NCBI RefSeq assembly: GCF_022698145.1
Contig: NZ_JALDAX010000001.1
Location: forward strand, 434,001 to 498,000
Reading direction: 5' to 3'
Source: Streptomyces spinosisporus
GTDB taxonomy: Bacteria; Actinomycetota; Actinomycetes; Streptomycetales; Streptomycetaceae
DNA: 64,000 nucleotides
The position numbers were made by a program, and so were the translations under genes. Of this stretch, positions 54,987 through 63,968 are shown piece by piece. Under the pieces are notes generated by a model. That model was not told where the DNA came from and made no database searches. It was given only the letters and a program-made list of their open reading frames with translations. Positions within the stretch are counted from its first letter, which is position 1. Each line of letters starts with the position of its first letter.

Positions 54987-57900
54987 TCAGGCCACGGTGC
55001 GCTGGACGTACGGCACCAGTTGCACCGGCCCGACCAGGCCGTACGCCTGCCGGGCCGCCGTGCCGAACACCGCCGGGTTGCTGACGCGCAGCCGGTTGAA
55101 CAGCGGTGTGGCCACCTCGATCTCGAGGGTGTTGGCGCCCTTGCGCAGACGGCCGCCGAGGTCCACCACGGGGTTGACGCGGTCGACCGGGTCCAGCCGG
55201 ACGCCGTTGACCGTGACCCGGCAGGTGTCGGTGACGCTGCCGAGCCGCAGCAGCGCGCCCGTCGCGGAGGACCAGCTCTTCGGCAGCGTGACCGTGGTCC
55301 GGTAGGTGCCGATGCCGCCGACGTCGGCGAGCTCCGGGATCTGCGACCAGGGCAGCAGGGCGTCCAGGGTGAGGCTGTGCCGGACCACCTCGGTGCTGGT
55401 GGCGTCGGCGCCGGGCCGCCAGTCGTCGACCGAGAGCGTCCAGCGGTCCGGGGTGACGGCCGCCGGCACCTCGGCGACCTTCGTGGTGACCTTGCGCCCG
55501 GTGGACAGCGTGGTGGTGAAGGTGCCGGCGGCCGAGGCGCGCACGGCCAGCCTGCCGCCCGTGAACAGCGCGTCGTCCGCGTCGGTGGCGACGGCGTGCG
55601 GACGGTTGCCGTCGCGGTTGCCGAACAGCCCCGGGCGGCCGAGCGCCACCACCAGCGTCTCGCCCGGCTGCAGCGTCACCCGGAACGTGAACGCGTCGCC
55701 GTCCCGGGTGTACCGGGCGAGCCGGGTGACCCGCCCGGACCACGGGTCCAGCAGATACGGCACCGTGCCCGCGCCCCCGCGCACGGTGCTGCGCAGCGTC
55801 ACGTCGTGGTCGATGGCGGCGACGGGCGGCTTGACGGTCTCGGCGTGCTTGCCGTTGCACAGATAGTAGAAGTCGGCGTCGTCGGTGACCCGGTGGGCGT
55901 TCAGCAGGGTCGAGGACACCGAGTAGGAGACGTCCGAGGTCACCCCGAGCTCCGCGAACGCCGCGCCGACCAGGGTCTTGTCGGTGACGTTGCGGACGTT
56001 CGGCAGGGCCAGCAACTCCGCTGTCAGTGCCCGCAGTTCGTCGGTCTCGCCGTCGTCGGGCAGGCCCGGCGTCAGGGCCTGGCCGAAGGCGCCGAGCAGG
56101 ACGGTGGGCAGTCCCGCCCGCGCGAACTTCAGCAGCTTGCGGGCGTCGTCGAGGGACAGGGTGGGCGTGGAGCCGTAGAAGAAGTCGCCCTCCAGGAACA
56201 GGGCCTTGTAGGCGGGGCCGTCCGGGGCGAGGCGCTTGCCGGAGACCTTGGCGTTCGGCAGGTCGAGCAGCGGGCCGCTGAGGAACTGGTGGGTCCAGCC
56301 GAGCGGGACGCCCGTCGAGGTCAGCCAGGACGCGCCGATGCCGGTCGCGGTGTAGCCGGTCTGCCGGAAGACAGCGACGTCCGCGCGCACGGTGCCCGAC
56401 TGCAGCACCTGCTGGACGCGGCCGATGTAGCCCGCGACGTCGGCCACATGGTGCCAGGTGGGCTGCCTCGGCCCCCACGACTCGCCGTACCCGGGCGCAC
56501 CGCTGTACGGGCTGAACGCGGCGAACCCGGGCCAGCTGACGCCGGGCGCGGTGGCGTAGGAGAAGCCGTGGATCACCGTCTGGTTGACGCCCGCCGCGTA
56601 CGCCCCGCCCATGGTGCGCAGGAACTTGTCCCAGGTGGTGTTGTAGGCGCCGCCCGCGTACGCCCCCGACTCGCAGGACAGCACGCGGCTGCCGGCCATG
56701 TCCCGTCCGCCGGCCAGGCAGCGGTAGTCGTCGAGGTTCTTGAAGCCGAGCGACTCGCCCTCGGGGATGTCGAGCACCGCCGCCGAGGCGATGGCGTCGG
56801 TCTGCAGACCGTACGGCTGCGAGCGCAGCTTCATGCCGTGCCCGTGGGCCCACTTCTTCAGCGCCCCGAGGTGGTGCTCGTTGAACAGGTTCGAGACGGT
56901 CTCCCAGAAGTCGTGCCGGATCTCCTGGGTGAGCCGCGCCTCGAAGGCGAAGACCTGGTTGCTGTTGTCGAGGATCACGGCGGGCAGATACGGCAGCAGG
57001 TCGCGCCCGGTGTGCGCGCGGAAGGCGTCGGGCAGTCCGGGCGTCCACTGCAGGCCCTTGCTCTCCAGCTCCACGGAGTCCTCGAAGAAGGCACCGCCCG
57101 CGGCCTTCAGCAGCTTGCGCAGGGTGGAGTCGAGGATCGCGGTGTCCCAGTAACGGGTGACGGCGGCGGTGCCGGCCGCGCTGAAGTGGTCGATCACATA
57201 GGCGGCGGGGGAGGAGTGCGGTCCGGCCTCGGGCTGCTGCCCGGAACCCCGCTGCCAGTACGACAGGACCACCCAGGTCCCCGAGTCGGGCGGGGTCCAG
57301 CTCAGGTTGCCGTCGGCAACGCGGTTCGTGAGGTCGGTGACGCTGTCCACGTCCAGGCCGGTCGCCTTGCCGCTGGAGTAGGCGGTGTCGACGCGGGCGG
57401 CCTGCACCGCGAACAGCTTCTGCACGGTGACGCCGGAAGCGGGCGCGTAGACGGGGGCGGGCACCGGGCCGTCGAAGGCGGCGCCGCCGGTCAACGTGGC
57501 CTTTCCGTAGGCGAGTTCCTTGACCGCGGCCTCGTCGTCCGGGGTGACGCCCGGCACGGCCACCGGCCAGCTCGGGCCGAGCGTGAGATCGACGGTCAGC
57601 CCGCGTCTCGCCGCCTGTCTCAGCGCGGCCTTCACCCCGTCGCGCCAGGGGGCGCTGCCCCACCCGTGGTGCGCGGTGTCCAGCACCGAGGTGTCGGAGA
57701 TGCTGTGGTGGACGGCCGCGATCTCGGCGCCGCCGAAGCCCGCGTCGGCCATCTGGTCGATCTCCCGGGCGATCTCGGCCGGGTCCACCAGACCGTCCGG
57801 CCACCACCAGCGGAACTTGGGCCGGACCGCCCGCGCCGGTGCGGCGAACCAGCTCGCCGTGGGTGCGGATCCCGCCGAGGCGGACGCCGCGGGGGAGGCG

Positions 57901-58007
57901 GCGGCCTCGGCCGCCGGGCCGAGCGCTGCGAGAACACCGGTCGTCAGACCGGCGGCGAGCACCGACCGCCGTGTCATACCGCCACGGCGCGGGTGGGTTT
58001 CGTGCAT
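54987..58007 (-). CDS. Tat-exported glycoside hydrolase, GH106 (alpha-L-rhamnosidase)-like
   Basis: Secreted enzyme of 1006 residues. The N-terminus has a twin-arginine signal (MTRRSVLAAGLTTGVLAALG). The catalytic part opens with PKFRWWWPDGLVDPAEIARE, a hallmark of GH106-type proteins. A C-terminal beta-sandwich (IGTYRTTVTLPKSWSSATGA, LRLGSVTDTCRVTVNGV) is a carbohydrate-binding-like module. Rhamnosidase activity is inferred from family only. The start is ATG 58007 or ATG 57977. Two operator-like sites upstream point to LacI control. Confidence 0.85.
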   Translation of the reverse strand: MHETHPRRGGMTRRSVLAAGLTTGVLAALGPAAEAAASPAASASAGSAPTASWFAAPARAVRPKFRWWWPDGLVDPAEIAREIDQMADAGFGGAEIAAVHHSISDTSVLDTAHHGWGSAPWRDGVKAALRQAARRGLTVDLTLGPSWPVAVPGVTPDDEAAVKELAYGKATLTGGAAFDGPVPAPVYAPASGVTVQKLFAVQAARVDTAYSSGKATGLDVDSVTDLTNRVADGNLSWTPPDSGTWVVLSYWQRGSGQQPEAGPHSSPAAYVIDHFSAAGTAAVTRYWDTAILDSTLRKLLKAAGGAFFEDSVELESKGLQWTPGLPDAFRAHTGRDLLPYLPAVILDNSNQVFAFEARLTQEIRHDFWETVSNLFNEHHLGALKKWAHGHGMKLRSQPYGLQTDAIASAAVLDIPEGESLGFKNLDDYRCLAGGRDMAGSRVLSCESGAYAGGAYNTTWDKFLRTMGGAYAAGVNQTVIHGFSYATAPGVSWPGFAAFSPYSGAPGYGESWGPRQPTWHHVADVAGYIGRVQQVLQSGTVRADVAVFRQTGYTATGIGASWLTSTGVPLGWTHQFLSGPLLDLPNAKVSGKRLAPDGPAYKALFLEGDFFYGSTPTLSLDDARKLLKFARAGLPTVLLGAFGQALTPGLPDDGETDELRALTAELLALPNVRNVTDKTLVGAAFAELGVTSDVSYSVSSTLLNAHRVTDDADFYYLCNGKHAETVKPPVAAIDHDVTLRSTVRGGAGTVPYLLDPWSGRVTRLARYTRDGDAFTFRVTLQPGETLVVALGRPGLFGNRDGNRPHAVATDADDALFTGGRLAVRASAAGTFTTTLSTGRKVTTKVAEVPAAVTPDRWTLSVDDWRPGADATSTEVVRHSLTLDALLPWSQIPELADVGGIGTYRTTVTLPKSWSSATGALLRLGSVTDTCRVTVNGVRLDPVDRVNPVVDLGGRLRKGANTLEIEVATPLFNRLRVSNPAVFGTAARQAYGLVGPVQLVPYVQRTVA

Positions 58008-58040
58008 GGTTCAGCCCCAAGTGGTCACGGGTGAGCGTGT

Positions 58041-58056
58041 GTTGAATCGTTTCAAC
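58041..58056 (-). promoter_or_regulatory. LacI-type operator of the glycosidase gene, site 1
   Basis: GTTGAA-TCGT-TTCAAC, a 6+4+6 palindrome matching the TTGAAACGTTTCAA-like operators of actinobacterial LacI regulators, 34 bases before the glycosidase start. Confidence 0.65.
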
Positions 58057-58111
58057 CGCCACGGATGCCGGAACGGTAATTCGGCATACCAAGTGAGGTC
58101 AATAGGGGCGA

Positions 58112-58122
58112 CAACGATTCAA
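58112..58122 (-). promoter_or_regulatory. LacI-type operator, partial site 2
   Basis: CAACGATTCAA repeats half of site 1 in inverted form about 70 bases further upstream. It is a possible second binding site or the partner half of a DNA loop, and also lies near the end of the MFS gene. Confidence 0.4.
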
Positions 58123-58156
58123 AGCATGATGTCGACCGGTGCATGATGTCGGTCGG

Positions 58157-59587
58157 TCAGCTCTTACGGCTGCGCAGTGCGGTCGCCGCCAGGACGAGCG
58201 CCGCCAGCGCCACGACCGTCGCCACCCGGAACGCCAGCCGGTATCCGTCCGCCGTGGCCGGAACCAGCTCCGCGCCGCGGGCGAGCAGGCCGTCGGTGCG
58301 GCTCGCCGCCAGTGTGCTCAGGACCGCCAGACCCAGTGAACCGCCCACCACCTGCGTGGTGTTGAAGAGCCCCGACGCCAGCCCCGCGTCCTCCTCGCGC
58401 GCACCGGACATCGCGAGCCCGGTCAGCGGGGGCATGGCGGCGGCGAACCCGGCGGCCAGCAGAAGCATCGGGAGCAGTACGTCGGTGACGTAGGAGCCGT
58501 GTGCGGGGGCGCGGCTCAGCAGTGCCATGCCGCCGGTGATCAGTACGAGTCCGGCGAGCAGCACCCGGTGGGGGCCGAAGCGGCCGATCGCCCGCGCGGA
58601 CAGGCTCATCATGAGGACGCCGATCGCCACCGGCGCCGGGAGGAAGGCGAAGCCCGTGGTCAACTCGTCGTAGCCGAGGACGCGTTGGAGGTAGAGCGCG
58701 CCGATGAACTGGAAGCCGTACATCGTCGCGATCATCAGGATCTGCACGCAGTTCGCGCCGGTGAGCAGCCGCGAGCGGAAGAGCCTCGGGCGCAGCAGCG
58801 GGCGGGCGGTGTGTGCCTGGCGGAGGGCGAAGGCCGCGAAGAGGGTGAGGGCGAGCGCGGTGAGGAGCAGCGTCGCGGGGGTGCCGCGGCCGCCGGAGCC
58901 GACGATGACGTAGACCGTCAGCATCAGCGCGCCCGTGACCAGCGCCGCTCCCGGGTAGTCGGCGCCGTCGCGGAGTCCGGTGCCGCGCTCCGGAACGAGG
59001 ATCCGCAGCGCCGCCAGCCAGGCGACGACGCCGATCGGCAGATTGATCAGGAAGATCCAGTGCCAGCTCAGCAGCTGGGTGAGCGCGCCGCCGAGGAAGG
59101 TGCCCAGCGTGGCGCCCACCGAGCCGACCGCGCTGAACACCGCGATGGCGCGGGCCTGTTCGCGCGGCTCGGGGAAGAGTGCCACCAGCATGCCGAGCAC
59201 CACCGCCGAGGCCATCGCCCCGCCGGCGCCCTGCACGGCCCGCGCGGCGATCAGCAGGGCCTGGCTGTTCGCCGTCCCGCACAGCACGGACGCCGCGGTG
59301 AAGACCGCGAGCCCGGCGGTGAACATCCGTTTGCGGCCCAGCAGGTCGCCCAGCCGACCGACCAGCAGGAGCAGTCCGCCGAACGGGATCAGATACGCGT
59401 TCACCACCCAGGCGAGGCCCGCGCGGCTGAAGCCGAGGTCGTTCTGGATGGCCGGCATCGCCACGGTCACGATGGACCCGTCCAGAATCGTCATCAGCGC
59501 CCCCGCGCACAGGACGATCAGGGAGGCCCAGCGGGAGTACGGACGCGCCGGTGGTCTCACGGGTGACTCGGTCCGCGTGGTGGACAT
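58157..59587 (-). CDS. MFS multidrug efflux transporter (DHA2, EmrB/QacA-like)
   Basis: Membrane transporter of 476 residues with about 14 transmembrane segments. Motif A (GRLGDLLGRKRMF), motif D1 near the start (MTILDGSIVTVAMPAIQNDL) and antiporter motif C-like sequence (GTFLGGALTQLLSWHWIFLI) place it in DHA2. It is divergent from an HxlR regulator with a long palindrome between, so drug- or redox-induced efflux is likely. Confidence 0.92.
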   Translation of the reverse strand: MSTTRTESPVRPPARPYSRWASLIVLCAGALMTILDGSIVTVAMPAIQNDLGFSRAGLAWVVNAYLIPFGGLLLLVGRLGDLLGRKRMFTAGLAVFTAASVLCGTANSQALLIAARAVQGAGGAMASAVVLGMLVALFPEPREQARAIAVFSAVGSVGATLGTFLGGALTQLLSWHWIFLINLPIGVVAWLAALRILVPERGTGLRDGADYPGAALVTGALMLTVYVIVGSGGRGTPATLLLTALALTLFAAFALRQAHTARPLLRPRLFRSRLLTGANCVQILMIATMYGFQFIGALYLQRVLGYDELTTGFAFLPAPVAIGVLMMSLSARAIGRFGPHRVLLAGLVLITGGMALLSRAPAHGSYVTDVLLPMLLLAAGFAAAMPPLTGLAMSGAREEDAGLASGLFNTTQVVGGSLGLAVLSTLAASRTDGLLARGAELVPATADGYRLAFRVATVVALAALVLAATALRSRKS

Positions 59588-59652
59588 GGCTGCACGGCCT
59601 CCGCGTTCTCTACGGGTTCCCTACGGGGTTCCCTCGGGGATCTGCATGGGCT

Positions 59653-59679
59653 CAAGTCGTGCCCTTGGTGCACGACTTG
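59653..59679. promoter_or_regulatory. large palindromic operator between the MFS and HxlR genes
   Basis: Perfect 10-base arms CAAGTCGTGC (59653-59662) and GCACGACTTG (59670-59679), 7 bases apart, between two divergent genes. This is the probable HxlR binding site controlling both. Confidence 0.75.
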
Positions 59680-59732
59680 TAACGGAGACCATCGTGAGTG
59701 ACCATGAAGGTGTGCCGTAAGGAGGCAGTCCG

Positions 59733-60140
59733 ATGTCCCAGAGGAACACCCGTGTAACCGTCCAGGTCGTGAACGCGGACGCCTGCCCGGTCCGCGAAGT
59801 TCTTGACAGGGTCTCCGGCAAATGGAGCGTCCAGATCCTTGTCGCCGCGGCCCACGGGCCCATCCGCTTCACGGAGCTGGAGCGCAGCATCGAGGGCATC
59901 AGCCGCCGCATGCTGACCCTCACCCTGCGCAACCTGGAACGCGACGGCCTCATCACCCGCACCGTCCACCCGACGGTCCCGCCCAAGGTGGAGTACGAAC
60001 TCACCCCGGTGGCCCGCGAGTTGCACGAGACCCTGCAACGCCTGACGAACTGGGCCGAACGCAACCGCGTCTACATCGCCGAGTCACGGGCGGCGTACGA
60101 CGAGGAGCACCGGCCTGACGGGGCGGGGGCTGACGCGTAG
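59733..60140 (+). CDS. HxlR-family transcriptional regulator
   Basis: Winged-helix regulator of 135 residues. It carries the HxlR pattern with Cys19 near the N-terminus (DACPVREVLDRVSGKWSVQI), a position that in HypR-like members senses electrophiles, then SRRMLTLTLRNLERDGLITR. It is divergent from the MFS efflux gene and presumably represses it through the palindrome at 59653-59679. Confidence 0.92.
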   Translation: MSQRNTRVTVQVVNADACPVREVLDRVSGKWSVQILVAAAHGPIRFTELERSIEGISRRMLTLTLRNLERDGLITRTVHPTVPPKVEYELTPVARELHETLQRLTNWAERNRVYIAESRAAYDEEHRPDGAGADA

Positions 60141-60162
60141 GTTCGGCGGCAGCCCCGCCCGC

Positions 60163-60585
60163 TCAGAACCCGAACACCCCCGGATCCGTGGCCATTTCCT
60201 TGAAGTAGCGCTGCGGTTCGGGCAGCAGGCGGCGTTCCTCGAGGTCCATGAGGCCGCCGACCGCGGTGATCTCCGCCGCGACGGTGCCGTTCGTCTTGCG
60301 GATCGTCTGGTGGATGCGGAACGTCTTGCGCTCGCCCCAGATGAAGGCGCAGGTGACCTCGACCTCGTCGCCCGCGAGGAGTTCGCGGCGGTAGCGGATG
60401 GTGGTTTCCAGGGCTACCGGGCCGACGCCTCTGGCTATGAGTTCCGCCTGGCCTATTCCGGCCGCGCGCAGTAACGACCAGCGTGCGTGTTCGGCGTAGT
60501 TGAGGTACACGGCCTGGTTCAAGTGGCCCTGCACGTCGGTCTCGTATCCACGGACGGTCACCGGGACGGAAAACGGCTCGCTCAC
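60163..60585 (-). CDS. acyl-CoA thioesterase (4HBT hotdog fold)
   Basis: Hotdog-fold thioesterase of 140 residues. The catalytic segment VRGYETDVQGHLNQAVYLNY, with the Asp of the 4-hydroxybenzoyl-CoA-type family, starts the first helix. GTG 60585, 5 bases after AAGGGA, is chosen; a longer frame upstream is Arg/Gly-rich and not credible. The substrate is unknown. Confidence 0.85.
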   Translation of the reverse strand: MSEPFSVPVTVRGYETDVQGHLNQAVYLNYAEHARWSLLRAAGIGQAELIARGVGPVALETTIRYRRELLAGDEVEVTCAFIWGERKTFRIHQTIRKTNGTVAAEITAVGGLMDLEERRLLPEPQRYFKEMATDPGVFGF

Positions 60586-60662
60586 TTCGTTCCCTTCTCG
60601 CACTGGACTCTCGCACTGGACTGTCGTGCCTGCTGCAATGATCACCGATCCTGACATGCTCA

Positions 60663-61295
60663 TCACGTCCGGCGCGGGGATGCCAGCAGATATCGGTTCC
60701 CGGTGCGCGGCTCCGTGTGCTCGCCCACCTGCCAGCCGGCCCGTTCCAGGGTCGTCGCGCAGGCCCGCCGTGCCTCGGCCGCCGCCTCGTACACGGCGAC
60801 GGCCTCGGGCTGCGGCGTCGCGCGCACCCGGTAGCCGTCGGCCGGTTCCGCCCCGGACGGGCGATGGCCCGCCGCCTCCAGCGCGAGCGCGGCCGCCTGC
60901 ACGAGATGTGTGCGCTCCCAGGCGCACGGCCGGTCCGTGGCACCGTCCGGATTGGTCATCCGGCGCAGCTCCAGCAGCCCCTGCCAGGCGCTGTGCACCT
61001 CACGGGCGCGGGCGGGCCCGCTCTCCGGTGCCTGCTCCTCACCCCCGACGCGCGCGGCGAACGCCCCCGCCGCCGTGGGCGCGGCGGGCTCGGGCGGCGG
61101 CTGCACATCGGCCCCCTCCCGTATCCGATGCCCGGCCGGGGTCAGGAAGTGGTCGTGCGGCGGGCGCGGGTGTCGGAAGGCGAGCCCCCGCGCGACCAGC
61201 GCCGCGAGCTGCGCGTCCGTGCCTTTCAGCTGCCCGGTGACGGGATCGGCGGCGTCGATGACACGCCGCTGGGCGGCGGTCGGCGGTCGTGCCAC
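60663..61295 (-). CDS. hypothetical cytoplasmic protein
   Basis: Protein of 210 residues, unrecognised. The N-terminal part (TAAQRRVIDAADPVTGQLKG, LVARGLAFRHPRPPHDHFLT, AGHRIREG) looks like a small winged-helix module, followed by a Pro/Ala linker and a helical C-terminal half (ERTHLVQAAALALEAAGHRP, EVHSAWQGLLELRRM). GTG 61295 is chosen because GGAAGGAG is 6 bases upstream; the frame stays open to 61385. Confidence 0.65.
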   Translation of the reverse strand: MARPPTAAQRRVIDAADPVTGQLKGTDAQLAALVARGLAFRHPRPPHDHFLTPAGHRIREGADVQPPPEPAAPTAAGAFAARVGGEEQAPESGPARAREVHSAWQGLLELRRMTNPDGATDRPCAWERTHLVQAAALALEAAGHRPSGAEPADGYRVRATPQPEAVAVYEAAAEARRACATTLERAGWQVGEHTEPRTGNRYLLASPRRT

Positions 61296-61397
61296 GGCGT
61301 GCTCCTTCCCGGCGGGCTCGCTCGCCCCGGCGCGCGATGCTCGTGCCGACACCTGCTCGGAGCGGGGCGTACCAGCAGTGATCAACCCGTTCGAAGC

Positions 61398-61997
61398 CTA
61401 CGACGGGGGTCTGACATTCCACCCGGCGATCACCGGCCGCCCGTGCTCGGTCCCCAGCCGGCACACCGTCCCCGTCGCCAGCTGGAACAGCGCCCCGCGC
61501 GACGGCGGCAGCCCGAGCCGCCGGGCGGTGAGCACCCGTAGGAAATGACCGTGCGCGACGAGGACCACGCAGCCCTCGGTGTTGGCGAACGCCGCGTCCA
61601 CCCTGGCGAGCACCCGGTCCGCGCGCTCGCCGACCTCCTCGGGGGTCTCCCCGGGATGGTCGGGCGGCCCGGGCGCCACCCCGTCGGTGAACAGGAACCA
61701 GTCCGGCCGGGTGCGGTGGATCTCGACGGTGGTGACGCCCTCGTAGCCGCCGTAGTCCCACTCGCGCAGGTCCGGGTCGACCCGCAGGTCGTGCAGCCCG
61801 ATCAGCTCCGCCGTCTCGCGGGCCCGCTGCAGCGGGCTGACGAACGCGGCCCCGATCCGGTGCGAGCGGATCAGCGGCACCAGCCGCCGTGCCTCCTCGC
61901 GGCCCCGCTCGGTCAGTGGTACGTCGGTCCGCCCGGTGTGCCGCCCGGACCGCGACCACTCGGTCTCGCCGTGCCGGACGAGGAACAGATCAGCCAT
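61398..61997 (-). CDS. histidine phosphatase family protein (phosphoglycerate mutase-like)
   Basis: Protein of 199 residues with the RHG motif (LVRHGETEWSRSGRHTGRTD) holding the phosphorylated His, SPLQRARETAEL, the acidic proton donor region REWDYGGYEG and the second catalytic His in LVAHGHFLRVL. This is a cofactor-dependent small phosphatase; the substrate cannot be predicted. Confidence 0.92.
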   Translation of the reverse strand: MADLFLVRHGETEWSRSGRHTGRTDVPLTERGREEARRLVPLIRSHRIGAAFVSPLQRARETAELIGLHDLRVDPDLREWDYGGYEGVTTVEIHRTRPDWFLFTDGVAPGPPDHPGETPEEVGERADRVLARVDAAFANTEGCVVLVAHGHFLRVLTARRLGLPPSRGALFQLATGTVCRLGTEHGRPVIAGWNVRPPS

Positions 61998-62039
61998 GCC
62001 CTCAGGCTAAGAGCCCCACGCCCCGGCCGCCTCACGCCC

Positions 62040-63248
62040 CTACTGCCGGTACCCGCCGAGGAACCGCCCGATCCGGCCGATCGCCGCTTCCAGGTCGTCC
62101 GCGTGGGGGAGGGTGAGGATGCGGAAGTGGTCCGGGCTGGGCCAGTTGAAGCCGGTGCCCTGGACGACCTGGATCTTCTCCCGCAGCAGCAGGTCCAGGA
62201 CGAACTTCTCGTCGTCGTGGATCTTGTGCACCGCGGGGTCGATGCGCGGGAACGCGTACAACGCGCCCTTGGGCTTCACGCACGACACCCCGGGGATCTC
62301 GTTGAGCTTCTCCCAGGCGACATTGCGCTGTTCGTGCAGCCGTCCGCCGGGCGCGGTCAGCTCGTGGATGGACTGGCGCCCGCCGAGCGCGGCCTGGATG
62401 GCGTACTGGGCGGGCGCGTTGGCGCACAGCCGCATGGAGGCCAGCATGGTCAGGCCCTCCAGATAGTCGCGGGCGTGCTGCTGGGGCCCGGTCACCACCA
62501 GCCAGCCCGAGCGGAAGCCGGCCACCCGGTAGGTCTTCGACAGCCCGCAGAAGGTGAGGACGACCAGGTCGGGCGCGAGGGTCGCGACCGGGTGGTGCAC
62601 GGCGTCGTCGTACAGGATCCGGTCGTAGATCTCGTCGGCGAAGACCATCAGGCCGTGGCGGCGGGCGAGATCGAGGATGCCCTCCAGGATCTCCTTGGGG
62701 TAGACCGCGCCGGTGGGGTTGTTCGGGTTGATGATGACCACGGCCTTCGTACGGTCCGTGATCTTCGCCGCCATGTCCGCCAGGTCCGGGTACCAGTCGG
62801 CCTGTTCGTCGCACAGGTAGTGGACCGCCTTGCCGCCGGCCAGCGTCGTCACGGCCGTCCACAGCGGGAAGTCGGGGGCGGGCACGAGGATTTCGTCGCC
62901 GTCCTCGACCAGCGCCTGTACGGCCATGGAGACCAGCTCGGAGACGCCGTTGCCGAGGAAGACGTCGTCGACGCCGACCTCCAGACCCAGGTCCTGGTAG
63001 CGCTGGGCGACGGCCCGGCGGGCCGACAGGATGCCGCGCGAGTCCGTGTAGCCGTGCGCCTGCGGGAGCATCCGGATCATGTCCTGGAGGATCTCCTCCG
63101 GCGCCTCGAACCCGAAGAGGGCCGGGTTGCCGGTGTTCAGGCGCAGCACGCTGTGGCCCGCCTCCTCCAGCGCGTTGGCGTGCTCGATCACCGGTCCGCG
63201 GATCTCGTAGCAGACCTCGCTGAGCTTGTTCGACTGCCGGAACTCCAT
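62040..63248 (-). CDS. alanine-type aminotransferase (class I PLP)
   Basis: PLP enzyme of 402 residues of the AlaA/AlaT group. The PLP lysine lies in CGLSKTYRVAGFRSGW, preceded by the Asp/Tyr block FADEIYDRILYDD and the NPNNPTGAVYPKEIL loop. It probably converts pyruvate and glutamate to alanine and 2-oxoglutarate. It is divergent from a second HxlR gene with two palindromes between them. Confidence 0.9.
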   Translation of the reverse strand: MEFRQSNKLSEVCYEIRGPVIEHANALEEAGHSVLRLNTGNPALFGFEAPEEILQDMIRMLPQAHGYTDSRGILSARRAVAQRYQDLGLEVGVDDVFLGNGVSELVSMAVQALVEDGDEILVPAPDFPLWTAVTTLAGGKAVHYLCDEQADWYPDLADMAAKITDRTKAVVIINPNNPTGAVYPKEILEGILDLARRHGLMVFADEIYDRILYDDAVHHPVATLAPDLVVLTFCGLSKTYRVAGFRSGWLVVTGPQQHARDYLEGLTMLASMRLCANAPAQYAIQAALGGRQSIHELTAPGGRLHEQRNVAWEKLNEIPGVSCVKPKGALYAFPRIDPAVHKIHDDEKFVLDLLLREKIQVVQGTGFNWPSPDHFRILTLPHADDLEAAIGRIGRFLGGYRQ

Positions 63249-63278
63249 GCGCGCTCGCCCCTCCGGTTTCCTGTGTTG

Positions 63279-63328
63279 CTTGGTTTTACCAAGTAGCCGC
63301 TTGGAAAGTCCAACAACTTGTCTAGACT
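63279..63328 (+). promoter_or_regulatory. two-site operator and promoter between the aminotransferase and HxlR genes
   Basis: Palindromes CTTGGT-TTT-ACCAAG (63279-63293) and TTGGA-AAG-TCCAA (63301-63313) have centres 21 bases apart, two helical turns. A -35 TTGGAA (63301-63306) and, after 16 bases, a -10 TAGACT (63323-63328) overlap the second site. Autoregulation by the HxlR protein is likely. Confidence 0.65.
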
Positions 63329-63335
63329 GCGTCGC

Positions 63336-63968
63336 ATGTCACGACGCCGAAGCTACGACCAGTACTGTTCCGCCGCCCGCGCCCTGGACCTCGTCGGCGA
63401 CCGCTGGACGCTGCTGATCGTCCGGGAGCTGCTGGCCGGTCCCCGCCGTTATACGGACCTGCACGCGGACCTGCCCGGCGTGAGCACGGACGTACTCGCC
63501 TCCCGGCTGAAGGACATGGAGCGCGACGGGCTGTCGACGAGGCGCAGGCTGCCGCCGCCGGGTGTCGCGTACGTCTACGAACTGACCGCGCGGGGACGGC
63601 AGTTGCTCCCCGTTCTGCAGGCGCTCGGCGTGTGGGGCCAGGGCGAACTGGGCGAGCGGCGGCCCACGGACGCGCTGCGGGCCCACTGGTTCGCGCTGCC
63701 GCTGCTGCGCGCGCTGGAAGGGGAGGGGGAGGGGCTCGTCGAAGTGCGCCTGGAGGAAGGGGTCTTCCATCTGCACGTCGGTGCACAGGACGGACCCGTC
63801 TACGGCGACGGGGAGGCCCCCGGTGAGCCCGACGCCCGGCTGGTCCTCGATGCCGGCACCTGTGCGGCGCTCAGCCGCGGGGAGTCGAGCCTGACCGAGG
63901 CGGTGCGCGCGGGGCGGGTCACGGTGACCGGCGACGGCACCCTCGCGAAGGCCCTGCGGGAGGCGTGA
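63336..63968 (+). CDS. HxlR-type regulator with C-terminal SCP2-like domain
   Basis: Protein of 210 residues. An N-terminal HxlR winged helix (CSAARALDLVGDRWTLLIVR, STDVLASRLKDMERDGLSTR) is fused to a C-terminal domain (ARLVLDAGTCAALSRGESSL, VTVTGDGTLAKALREA) resembling SCP2 sterol-carrier folds. This fusion is common in actinobacteria and may sense a lipid-like ligand. ATG 63336 is preferred to ATG 63318, which lies within the promoter. Confidence 0.88.
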   Translation: MSRRRSYDQYCSAARALDLVGDRWTLLIVRELLAGPRRYTDLHADLPGVSTDVLASRLKDMERDGLSTRRRLPPPGVAYVYELTARGRQLLPVLQALGVWGQGELGERRPTDALRAHWFALPLLRALEGEGEGLVEVRLEEGVFHLHVGAQDGPVYGDGEAPGEPDARLVLDAGTCAALSRGESSLTEAVRAGRVTVTGDGTLAKALREA

